From NCBI RefSeq assembly GCF_019278465.1, contig NZ_CP058983.1, positions 434,001-498,000 on the forward strand: DNA of 64,000 nt, given 5' to 3'. The position numbers were made by a program, and so were the translations under genes. Of the stretch, positions 35,155-42,619 are shown piece after piece; positions within the stretch are counted from its first letter, which is position 1; the number at the start of each line of letters is the position of its first letter. The DNA comes from Tenacibaculum sp. AHE14PA. Its GTDB lineage: Bacteria; Bacteroidota; Bacteroidia; Flavobacteriales; Flavobacteriaceae. The notes under the pieces were generated by a model. That model worked only from the letters and a program-made list of their open reading frames with translations. It made no database searches and was not told where the DNA came from.

Positions 35155-36491
35155 TATATCCTTTTTTCTAATCTGAACTCAAAATTTAAATTCACTCCTA
35201 ACCTTTCTATTTTCATCTTTATCTTTCTATTAGGCTTTGTTTGAAAGATATGTAAAATCTCACTTAACTCAAACTCATAAGCTTTTTTACCATTTATAGA
35301 CTTTATAACGTCACCTCTTAAAAGACCAACTCTTTCAGCTGGAGACCCCTTTACAACTCTATCTATTTTATACTTCGACTTAAATTTATAATAATAAGTA
35401 TCTACAAATGAAATAATATTATTTTTATTCGATTGATTATTCCCATAAGAATCCATCACTTTTGTTTTTCTTTTTTGTTTTACTAATTCTTGGCCGGCAT
35501 AAATTAAATGTAAACCACTCATATTATAATAAAAACCATCTTTTAATGATGCACTCTTTTTTAACGTAACTGTTTTATTCGGATAATTTATCCAAATTTT
35601 AAATCGCTTTAAAATATTACCACCTATACTTCCATTTCTTTCTTTAAATTGACGTGCACTAAAAGTTGATGTAGCGTCTAAAAAAGAAACTGTAGGTTTA
35701 TTTATTAAAAACTTACCTAAAGAAACATGAGGTATTTTACTCCTGTTTCCATAAATAGTTCCGCTAATTCCTTCTCCTAAAATATCTTTAAAGTGTTTTA
35801 TTGGAGTCTTAATAACTTCTTTAGTGTCTTCAAACAACCACATAGCGTCCGTACCTCCTGTATCTATCAATAACTTTACAGCTATCTCTCTATTTTTTAT
35901 AGTATCAATTCTTGCTTTAACATCTATGTATGGTTTGTTTCTATAAAATTGTAATGGAAAAATTTCACATTTTCTACATTTAGATTTCTTATAGGTTTTC
36001 GGATTATAAAAAGTAACTCTTTTGCTATTGTAATTAATTTTAACAATAACATCTTTTAATAAATCGTAACCTATAATACCATGAATAGTCGTTCCCATTT
36101 TTGCTGATAAACTAAAGGCATCATTTAAAACAACATATAACTCTTGGTTTGAACTTAATATGTTTTTAACTCTAAAATCATTTCCTTTAGATAATAAAGC
36201 TTCTACTGGTTCTCCGCTTCCCAAACCTCTTATCGATACTTTTTCTACATTATTTAAACCAACACTATCCTTTTCAGATAAATTAAATAAAATGGTTTTA
36301 TTTACACCTGTATCTAAAATAAAAGATAATTTATGTCCGTTTATTTCTAAGGGAATAATAATTAAATTATTTATTAATTTAAATGACAATTCTTGCTTAT
36401 TCTTGTTCAGCCCATAAAACTGAAACTTAGCTTGAGAATAAAGAGAGTAACAAAAAAAAGAACCGATAATAAAAAGTATATATTTTTTCAA
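35154..36491 (-). CDS. Tandem retropepsin-like protease with C-terminal PDZ domain
   Basis: A 445-residue exported protein (signal peptide MKKYILFIIGSFFCYSLYS). Two aspartic-protease half-barrels are visible: FILDTGVNKT (DTG 60-62) with IIGYDLL, and LLIDTGGTD (DTG 210-212) with SIGGNILKRF. A PDZ domain covers about 365-440 (VVKGSPAERVGLLRGDVIKSING). Two DTG sites in one chain suggest an intramolecular retropepsin dimer, like a pepsin but with retroviral-type halves. A CxxC pair (CRKC, 172-175) lies between the halves. Likely an envelope protease; targets unknown. The gene is transcribed alone. Confidence 0.88.
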   Translation of the reverse strand: MKKYILFIIGSFFCYSLYSQAKFQFYGLNKNKQELSFKLINNLIIIPLEINGHKLSFILDTGVNKTILFNLSEKDSVGLNNVEKVSIRGLGSGEPVEALLSKGNDFRVKNILSSNQELYVVLNDAFSLSAKMGTTIHGIIGYDLLKDVIVKINYNSKRVTFYNPKTYKKSKCRKCEIFPLQFYRNKPYIDVKARIDTIKNREIAVKLLIDTGGTDAMWLFEDTKEVIKTPIKHFKDILGEGISGTIYGNRSKIPHVSLGKFLINKPTVSFLDATSTFSARQFKERNGSIGGNILKRFKIWINYPNKTVTLKKSASLKDGFYYNMSGLHLIYAGQELVKQKRKTKVMDSYGNNQSNKNNIISFVDTYYYKFKSKYKIDRVVKGSPAERVGLLRGDVIKSINGKKAYEFELSEILHIFQTKPNRKIKMKIERLGVNLNFEFRLEKRI

Positions 36492-36648
36492 ACAGAAGGG
36501 TGTTAATGATTAATCTTAAATATACAATCTTCAATTTATAATTTTATTGTTTTATGATTTTTTTAACCTTTAACTTTCATGCACTACTAGTTCTTTAAAT
36601 GAAAAATAATTCGCAAATTTGCCTTTTAAACAACTAATTCTATTTACA

Positions 36649-37839
36649 ATGCCACATATTTCTAGAAAAGGAAGCATTATGCCTCAATCACCAATTCGTA
36701 AATTGGTGCCTTTTGCTGAAGCTGCTAAAAAAAACGGAACTAAAGTTTTTCATTTAAACATAGGTCAACCCGATATAAACACGCCTCAAGTTGCACTTGA
36801 TGCTGTTAAAAACAATACTATTAAGGTTTTATCATATGCGCGCTCTGAAGGTTCTGAAGAATACAGAACCAAATTAGCGAATTATTATGCTAAAAATGAT
36901 ATACACGTTAATGCTAACAATATTGTAGCTACCACTGGTGGTTCTGAAGCTTTATTATTTAGTATTGGTAGTATTACAGACCCAGGTGATGAGATTATTA
37001 TACCAGAACCTTTTTATGCCAATTATAACGGATTTTCTACTGCATCTGGAGTAACAGTTGTTCCTGTTATATCTAAAATAGAAAACAACTTTGCTTTACC
37101 GGCTATTGAAGATTTCGAGAAATTGATTACTTCAAAAACAAAAGCAATTTTAATTTGTAACCCAGGAAACCCAACAGGATATTTATACAGCAAAGAAGAA
37201 ATCGAAAAATTAAAGCAAATTGTATTAAAACACGATTTATTTTTAATTGCTGATGAAGTATATCGTGAGTTTACCTACGATGGTGTAAAACACAACTCTA
37301 TAATGTCTTTAGATGGCTTAGAGCAGAACGCTATTATGATCGATTCTGTTTCTAAACGTTATAGTATGTGTGGTGCAAGAATTGGTTGTATCGTTTCTAA
37401 AAACGAAGAGTTTATTAGCACAGCTATCAAGTTTGCTCAGGCACGTTTAAGTCCGCCTACTTATGCTTTATTAGCTAGTGAAGCAGCTTTAGAAACTCCT
37501 CAAATTTATTTTGATGAAGTTATTGAAGAATATCAAGATCGTAGAAACACTTTAATCTCTGAACTTCAAAAAATCGACGGAGTAAAAATTGCCAATCCTA
37601 AAGGAGCATTTTACTGTGTTGCTGAATTACCTGTAGCCGATACTGATAAGTTTTCACAATGGTTATTAGAAGATTTTAATAATAATAACGAAACCATTAT
37701 GGTAGCACCTGCAAGCGGATTTTATTCAACCGAAGGAGAAGGTAAAAACCAAGTTCGTATCGCTTATGTATTAAATAAAACAGATTTAATACGTTCTGTA
37801 GAAATTTTAAAAACTGCTTTAAAGCAATACAATAAATAA
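36649..37839 (+). CDS. Class I/II pyridoxal-phosphate aminotransferase (aspartate aminotransferase type)
   Basis: PLP enzyme of fold type I, 396 residues from the ATG at 36649 (MPHISRKGSIM). Visible motifs: LNIGQPDI, ATTGGSEALLFS (phosphate-binding region), NPGNPTG, ADEVYREF, the PLP-Lys site SVSKRYSMCGARIG and a C-terminal RIAYV with the substrate-binding Arg. An upstream TTG frame to 36619 would add ten residues but no promoter room. murB follows after 4 bp, so the two are co-transcribed; the substrate is most likely aspartate or a related amino acid but is not proven. Confidence 0.92.
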   Translation: MPHISRKGSIMPQSPIRKLVPFAEAAKKNGTKVFHLNIGQPDINTPQVALDAVKNNTIKVLSYARSEGSEEYRTKLANYYAKNDIHVNANNIVATTGGSEALLFSIGSITDPGDEIIIPEPFYANYNGFSTASGVTVVPVISKIENNFALPAIEDFEKLITSKTKAILICNPGNPTGYLYSKEEIEKLKQIVLKHDLFLIADEVYREFTYDGVKHNSIMSLDGLEQNAIMIDSVSKRYSMCGARIGCIVSKNEEFISTAIKFAQARLSPPTYALLASEAALETPQIYFDEVIEEYQDRRNTLISELQKIDGVKIANPKGAFYCVAELPVADTDKFSQWLLEDFNNNNETIMVAPASGFYSTEGEGKNQVRIAYVLNKTDLIRSVEILKTALKQYNK

Positions 37840-37843
37840 TTTA

Positions 37844-38851
37844 TTGAACATTCAAGAAAACATATCTTTAAAAGAATACAATACGTTTGGTATTAATGTA
37901 AATGCCAAACGTTTTGTTTCTATTGATTCTTTTTATAGTCTACAGCAGCTTTTAAAAATTGAAAAAGATGTTTTTTTAATATCTGGAGGAAGCAACATGT
38001 TGCTAACTAAAGATATTGATAAGCTTGTTGTACACATTAATATAAAAGGAATTTCTATTGATAGAGAAAGCAACAATGATATTTACCTAACCGTAAATGC
38101 TGGTGAAAATTGGCATGAATTTGTATTATGGTGTGTTTCTCAAAACTATGGAGGTCTTGAAAACTTATCTCTAATTCCTGGTAATGTAGGTACTTGTCCT
38201 ATTCAAAATATTGGCGCATACGGTGTAGAAGTAAAAGATACAATTACACGTTTAGAAGCTATTGAAATACAAACAGGAAAATTAATTGAGTTTTCGAATA
38301 CTGAATGTGAATTTGGATATCGAAATTCTATTTTTAAAAACATCCAAAAAGGAAAATACATTATTACTGCTGTTAGTTTTAAACTTACTAAAAACCAGCA
38401 TAAACTGAACTCCACTTACGGAGCTATTGAAACGGAATTATCTTTAAAAAATATTAAAAATCCTACTATTAAAGATATTTCTGATGCAATTATTACTATT
38501 CGTCAATCAAAATTACCAGACCCTAAAAAAATAGGTAATAGCGGTAGTTTTTTTAAAAACCCCGTAATATCTAGAGCTCATTTTCTAAATTTAAAAAAAG
38601 AGTTTCCCGAAATTCCAAATTACCCAATATCTAAAGATACTGTAAAAGTACCTGCAGGCTGGTTAATTGAAAAAAGCGGATTTAAAGGAAAACGTTTTGG
38701 TGCATATGGTGTACATGAAAAACAAGCCTTAGTACTTGTTAATTACGGAGGCGCAACTGGTGGCGAAATTTATGAATTAGCTCAAGAAATTCAGAGTACT
38801 ATTAAAAATAAATTCTCTATAGATTTAGAAATTGAAGTAAATATTATTTAA
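37844..38851 (+). CDS. murB: UDP-N-acetylenolpyruvoylglucosamine reductase MurB
   Basis: FAD enzyme that reduces the MurA product to UDP-MurNAc. The 335 residues show the FAD loop ISGGSNMLLTKD, GLENLSLIPGNVGTCPIQNIG, CEFGYRNSIFK, and the catalytic region GNSGSFFKNP (Ser) with a C-terminal Glu in the EIEV tail. The length and domain order match E. coli-type (type I) MurB. The start is TTG at 37844 (first residues NIQENISLKEYNTFG); no in-frame ATG lies early enough to keep the conserved N terminus. It directly follows the aminotransferase gene. Confidence 0.95.
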   Translation: MNIQENISLKEYNTFGINVNAKRFVSIDSFYSLQQLLKIEKDVFLISGGSNMLLTKDIDKLVVHINIKGISIDRESNNDIYLTVNAGENWHEFVLWCVSQNYGGLENLSLIPGNVGTCPIQNIGAYGVEVKDTITRLEAIEIQTGKLIEFSNTECEFGYRNSIFKNIQKGKYIITAVSFKLTKNQHKLNSTYGAIETELSLKNIKNPTIKDISDAIITIRQSKLPDPKKIGNSGSFFKNPVISRAHFLNLKKEFPEIPNYPISKDTVKVPAGWLIEKSGFKGKRFGAYGVHEKQALVLVNYGGATGGEIYELAQEIQSTIKNKFSIDLEIEVNII

Positions 38852-38909
38852 TTAAATCAGTTACTTTAAAATTATTTTTACAAAGCAATTCTCTAAAAAA
38901 GGGAATTCG

Positions 38910-38917
38910 TATCTTTG
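38910..38917 (+). promoter_or_regulatory. Possible -7 box of the Cys-rich mini-protein gene
   Basis: TATCTTTG matches TAnnTTTG, 19 bases before the ATG at 38937. No TTG at -33. Confidence 0.4.
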
Positions 38918-38936
38918 CAATACTAAATTATATAAA

Positions 38937-39146
38937 ATGAAACTACTCTTTGTTACTATCGGATTATTGGCCATAGCTTTTGCAGGAATCGCTATAAAAA
39001 TTTGGGCAAAAAAAGACGGAGAGTTTGCTGGTACTTGTGCTAGTCAAAACCCTATGCTTAACGAGAGTGGTGAAGCTTGTGGGTTTTGCGGAAAAACACC
39101 TGATCAGTTTGATACTTGTGCAGAGCCCGAACACAAAAAAGATTAA
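38937..39146 (+). CDS. Small membrane-anchored Cys-cluster protein
   Basis: A 69-residue protein: an N-terminal hydrophobic helix (KLLFVTIGLLAIAFAGIAIK) and a 45-residue soluble tail with four cysteines at 34, 48, 51 and 61 (TCASQ, EACGFCGK, DTCAE). The CxxC plus two flanking Cys could hold a zinc ion or iron-sulfur centre, or two disulfides. Similar mini-proteins are annotated in flavobacteria as membrane or secreted proteins, from memory. It stands between murB and an ECF sigma factor and has its own possible promoter. Confidence 0.75.
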   Translation: MKLLFVTIGLLAIAFAGIAIKIWAKKDGEFAGTCASQNPMLNESGEACGFCGKTPDQFDTCAEPEHKKD

Positions 39147-39256
39147 ATAAATTATTCTACTATTGTCCTTACAGCTTTTTTTAGCTTAAACATAACATTT
39201 TTTTGGTATTGCGCTAAATGATTAAATTTATCAAATACAATTTCTAGACCTATATA

Positions 39257-39820
39257 TTGGAAATAAATAAAGACAAAGTTTTAAAAAACATTCAGCTAGC
39301 TAAAGAAGGTAATCAAATTTCTTTTAATTTTTTGTTGGATACCTTTTGGAGCTCTGTATACCATTACCAATTGTCTAAAATAAAAAATGACAATGATGCT
39401 GAAGATATTACTATTCGTACTTTTTCTAAAGCTTTTGATAAAATAACTACTTTTAATGAAGCCTATGAATTTAAAACGTGGTTGATTAGTATTTCTAAAA
39501 ACGTATATATTGATTCTTTAAGAAAGAAAAAAACATCTCTTTTAACAGAAACAACTAAAGAACAAGAAGAAGCTGCTTTTCGAATTATAGACAACGCACC
39601 TTCTCCTGAAGATAAAATTATTACAGAACAAAATTTAGCAAAACTTTTAAGAGATATAAAAAAGTTAAAACCAAAATACCAAGAGGTTATAAATTTGCGT
39701 TTTTTTCAAGAACTTAGTTATAAAGAAATCTCTGAGAATATTGGTGAACCTATTAACAACGTAAAGGTTAAATTACTGAGAGCTAAAAAATTATTAGCTG
39801 AAATAATAAAGAAGTCTTAA
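39257..39820 (+). CDS. ECF RNA polymerase sigma factor (second)
   Basis: A 187-residue sigma-70 protein with region 2 (NDAEDITIRTFSKAFDKI, KTWLISISKNVYIDSLR) and region 4 (LKPKYQEVINLRFFQELSYK, GEPINNVKVKLLRAKKLL). The start is TTG at 39257 (MEINKDKV), the only early start that fits. No anti-sigma gene adjoins: the next gene downstream is the Nramp-related carrier, 85 bp away. The regulon is unknown. Confidence 0.93.
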   Translation: MEINKDKVLKNIQLAKEGNQISFNFLLDTFWSSVYHYQLSKIKNDNDAEDITIRTFSKAFDKITTFNEAYEFKTWLISISKNVYIDSLRKKKTSLLTETTKEQEEAAFRIIDNAPSPEDKIITEQNLAKLLRDIKKLKPKYQEVINLRFFQELSYKEISENIGEPINNVKVKLLRAKKLLAEIIKKS

Positions 39821-39905
39821 CTTACCATAATTTTAGTTTTCAAATTATATAAAAATATAATCTCTACTAAAAAGACTTTTACAAAAATATCCCCAGCATC
39901 TTTAC

Positions 39906-41126
39906 ATGAAAAAATCTATTTTAAACACACTTGGTCCAGGATTTTTATTTGCTGGTGCAGCTATAGGTGTGTCTCACTTAGTACAATCAACAAGAGCTGG
40001 TGCCGATTTTGGTTTTGGATTACTTTGGGCATTGTTAATTGTAAATATTTTTAAATATCCTTTCTTTCAGTATGGTCCGCGTTATGCCGCTGCTACAGGC
40101 GAAACTCTTTTAGATGGTTATAAAAAATTAGGTAAAAGTGTTTTAATCAGTTATTACATTTTAAATTTTGCGACTATGTTTACCATTCAAACAGCAGTTA
40201 CAATTGTTACTGCTAGTTTGGCTTCTACTATTTTTGGTTTTACCAACGACCTCGTAGTATGGTCTGTAATAATAACGGGGATTAGTATTGTTCTTTTAGG
40301 AATTGGGAAATATAAATTACTTGATAATTTAATAAAATATATTATAATTATACTAATCATAAGTACCATTATTGCAGTAAACGTAGCTTTATTTAGTACA
40401 CAAAAAGGATTTAATTTTCAACAAATAATACCAAGTGGAACGGCACAAATTACCTTTTTAATTGCTTTTTTAGGATGGATGCCTGCCCCTTTAGATGTTT
40501 CTATTTGGCATTCTTTATGGACTGTAGAAAAGAGTAAAACAACATTTGAGCAAATTAAACCAAAACATGCTATTTTCGATTTTAATGTAGGTTACATTGC
40601 AACATTCTTTCTAGGAGTTTGTTTTGTGATGCTTGGCGCATTTGTTATGTATCAATCAGGAGAATCTTTTTCTAGCAAAGGAACTATTTTTGCTTCACAA
40701 CTAATAAACTTATACACTAAAAACTTAGGTGAATACTCTTATTTATTTATAGGTATTGCAGCCTTTACAACCATGTTCAGCACTACTTTAACAACTTTAG
40801 ATGCATCACCAAGAGCCATGGCAAAAACATCAAACTTGTTATTTAACAAAAAAATTAAGCTCAGTTATTGGTTTTGGTTAGTTTTATTAGCTTCTGGTAC
40901 TTTTATCATATTAAAATACTTTTTAGCAGACATGGGCTTTTTAGTTAAAGTAGCCACTGTTTTATCTTTTTTAACAGCACCTTTTTATGCTATTTTAAAT
41001 TACATGCTTATTACCAGTAAACATACACCTAAGAAAAATCAACCAAAATTATCTTTACGCATTTTAAGTATTGTTGGTATGATTTTTTTAGTGGGATTTA
41101 GTATTTGGTTTTTAGTCAATTTATAA
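39906..41126 (+). CDS. Nramp-related transporter without the DPGN motif
   Basis: A 406-residue inner-membrane carrier with about eleven hydrophobic helices (LeuT fold). The start GPGFLFAGAAIGVSHLVQS aligns with the Nramp TM1 GPGLLxAIGYIDPGNFATDI, and TM6 carries GWMPAPLDVSIWHSLW. In TM1 the metal-binding Asp and Asn of DPGN are Gly21 and His24, and in TM6 the Met of MPH is kept but His is Ala. Classical Mn/Fe transport is therefore doubtful; Nramp relatives with altered TM1 are known to carry other ions such as Mg or Al. Substrate unknown. Confidence 0.85.
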   Translation: MKKSILNTLGPGFLFAGAAIGVSHLVQSTRAGADFGFGLLWALLIVNIFKYPFFQYGPRYAAATGETLLDGYKKLGKSVLISYYILNFATMFTIQTAVTIVTASLASTIFGFTNDLVVWSVIITGISIVLLGIGKYKLLDNLIKYIIIILIISTIIAVNVALFSTQKGFNFQQIIPSGTAQITFLIAFLGWMPAPLDVSIWHSLWTVEKSKTTFEQIKPKHAIFDFNVGYIATFFLGVCFVMLGAFVMYQSGESFSSKGTIFASQLINLYTKNLGEYSYLFIGIAAFTTMFSTTLTTLDASPRAMAKTSNLLFNKKIKLSYWFWLVLLASGTFIILKYFLADMGFLVKVATVLSFLTAPFYAILNYMLITSKHTPKKNQPKLSLRILSIVGMIFLVGFSIWFLVNL

Positions 41127-41139
41127 CGCTTTTTCTTCG

Positions 41140-41147
41140 TAAATTTG
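41140..41147 (+). promoter_or_regulatory. -7 box of lipA
   Basis: TAAATTTG matches TAnnTTTG, 19 bases before the lipA ATG and 14 bases past the transporter stop. No TTG at -33. Confidence 0.45.
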
Positions 41148-41166
41148 CTTTTCAATTTTTATTACA

Positions 41167-42036
41167 ATGGCAAACGAATCTGTAACATTACCAGAAAGAG
41201 TAAAAAAACCAAAATGGTTACGTGTAAAATTACCTGTAGGTAAAAAATACACGGAATTAAGAAGTTTAGTGGACAAGTATAAATTGAATACAATTTGTGC
41301 TAGTGGAAGCTGTCCGAACATGGGAGAATGTTGGGGAGAAGGAACGGCTACTTTTATGATTTTAGGAAATATATGTACTCGTTCTTGTGGTTTTTGTGGT
41401 GTAAAAACCGGTAGACCAGAAACTGTTGAATGGGATGAGCCTGAAAAAGTAGCACGCTCAATTAAATTAATGAGTATTAAGCATGCTGTTTTAACCTCGG
41501 TAGATAGAGACGATTTAAAAGATGGTGGTTCTATTATTTGGGCAGAAACTGTAAATGCTATTCGTAGAGCAAATCCGAATACAACTTTAGAAACATTAAT
41601 TCCTGATTTTCAAGGAAACGAAAAACAAATCGACAGAATCATAGAGGTTGCTCCTGAAGTAGTTTCTCATAATGTAGAAACTGTTCGTAGATTAACGCGT
41701 GAAGTTCGTATACAGGCAAAATACGATCGTAGTTTAAGTGTTTTAAAATATTTAAAAGATAACGGAATGCGAACTAAATCTGGAATTATGCTAGGTTTAG
41801 GGGAAACCGAAGAGGAGGTTATTCAAACCATGAAAGATTTACGTGGTGTAGGTTTAGATGTAATTACTATTGGGCAATATTTACAACCTAGTAAAAAACA
41901 CTTACCTCTTAAAGAATTTATTACTCCAGAGCAGTTTAAAAAATATGAAACTTTAGGTTTAGAAATGGGCTTTATGTATGTAGAAAGTGGTCCTTTAGTA
42001 AGATCTTCTTATAAGGCGCACAAACATGCTAGCTAA
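41167..42036 (+). CDS. lipA: Lipoyl synthase
   Basis: Radical SAM enzyme that inserts two sulfurs into octanoyl groups on lipoyl domains. The 289 residues have both clusters: the auxiliary [4Fe-4S] site with Cys44, Cys49 and Cys55 ([12 protein letters not shown]) and the radical SAM CxxxCxxC with Cys70, Cys74 and Cys77 (CTRSCGFC). The C-terminal RSSYKAH matches the Arg-Ser-Ser-Tyr substrate motif that ligates the auxiliary cluster through Ser. It is a single gene with a promoter-like box just upstream and the paired ncRNA candidates downstream. Confidence 0.97.
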   Translation: MANESVTLPERVKKPKWLRVKLPVGKKYTELRSLVDKYKLNTICASGSCPNMGECWGEGTATFMILGNICTRSCGFCGVKTGRPETVEWDEPEKVARSIKLMSIKHAVLTSVDRDDLKDGGSIIWAETVNAIRRANPNTTLETLIPDFQGNEKQIDRIIEVAPEVVSHNVETVRRLTREVRIQAKYDRSLSVLKYLKDNGMRTKSGIMLGLGETEEEVIQTMKDLRGVGLDVITIGQYLQPSKKHLPLKEFITPEQFKKYETLGLEMGFMYVESGPLVRSSYKAHKHAS

Positions 42037-42123
42037 CTTTAATGATTCCTTAACATTTTAACTTTTTAAAGTTAAAAAAATGTCAAATATTTAAAATTTA
42101 AAGAATTTACTTAGTTTTATATT
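42037..42123. other. AT-rich spacer after lipA
   Basis: The gap from lipA to cbs (42037-42619, 583 bp) holds no open reading frame of note. Apart from the two RNA candidates and terminators listed separately, it consists of low-complexity A/T sequence such as 42049-42120 and 42244-42477; nothing else was recognised there. Confidence 0.6.
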
Positions 42124-42131
42124 TAATTTTG
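42124..42131 (+). promoter_or_regulatory. -7 box of ncRNA candidate 1
   Basis: TAATTTTG matches TAnnTTTG exactly, just upstream of the first conserved RNA block. No -33 TTG was seen upstream. Confidence 0.45.
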
Positions 42132-42133
42132 CA

Positions 42134-42243
42134 GAGTACTTATTAAACAAGTATATGAAAAGAGCCTTGTAAACTGTTTTCATTGTGTAAATTATTTGAA
42201 TTAATTGATTAATAAAATTCCATTCGTATGAATGGAATTTTTG
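42134..42243 (+). ncRNA. Candidate structured small RNA, copy 1
   Basis: Non-coding element of about 110 bases with a -7 box in front and a hairpin followed by a T tract at its end. It shares its whole length, without gaps, with copy 2 at an offset of 354 bp from 42151 on, including a 37-base identical block at 42167-42203 (containing TTGTAAACTGTTTTCATTG). The final hairpins of the two copies share the GTAT loop but differ by paired substitutions in the stem, which is covariation evidence for a functional RNA. No protein reading frame is kept between the copies. It could be a flavobacterial family such as Flavo-1; I cannot confirm this from memory. Confidence 0.55.
42214..42243 (+). terminator. 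Terminator hairpin of ncRNA candidate 1
   Basis: A 12-bp stem (42214-42225, arm AAAATTCCATTC, with 42230-42241), loop GTAT, followed by TTTTTG and T-rich sequence on the plus strand. Confidence 0.88.
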
Positions 42244-42487
42244 TTTTTATGACTTTTTTATTACAACTAACTCCTTTTCATAAAGTTTTATTTTTTCTTC
42301 AAAAATATATAAGCTAACAACCCCAAAGCTAATTGCTAATAAATCAATACTTAATTAACTTCATCAATAAAACTATATCTTGATAGTGTTTATTTTAAAT
42401 ATATCACAAACAAAACAAGTAAAAATGTTAATTAATAATAAAAACAGCATTCTTTAGCTACAAAAATTACGAAAAACACTTTATGGC

Positions 42488-42596
42488 ACAATACTTGTAA
42501 AAGAGTATTTGAAGACAGCTTTGTAAACTGTTTTCATTGTGTAAATTATTTGAATTATTTGAAAAACAAAAATCCCACTCGTATGAGTGGGATTTC
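42488..42596 (+). ncRNA. Candidate structured small RNA, copy 2
   Basis: Homologue of copy 1 with the same 37-base block (42521-42557) and the same hairpin placement. Its promoter is less clear: no exact -7 box was found, only TGGCACAATACTTG-like sequence. The closing hairpin has a GTAT loop and the stem AAATCCCACTC/GAGTGGGATTT, where copy 1 has AAATTCCATTC/GAATGGAATTT, so two stem pairs changed on both sides. On the plus strand the hairpin has a poor T tract, but on the minus strand it is followed by a strong T-rich run, so it may also terminate the convergent cystathionine beta-synthase gene. Confidence 0.5.
42570..42595. terminator. Hairpin shared by ncRNA copy 2 and cbs
   Basis: An 11-bp stem (42570-42580 with 42585-42595) and GTAT loop. 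The minus-strand continuation reads TTTTTGTTTTTC, giving a strong terminator for the leftward gene that stops at 42620. Confidence 0.85.
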
Positions 42597-42619
42597 GTTG
42601 TTATAAAAACAACGTAATA

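Noticed and set aside
42596..42614. Small inverted repeat CGTTGTT / AACAACG between ncRNA copy 2 and cbs
   Set aside because: No T tract on either side; the better terminator is the adjacent hairpin at 42570-42595.
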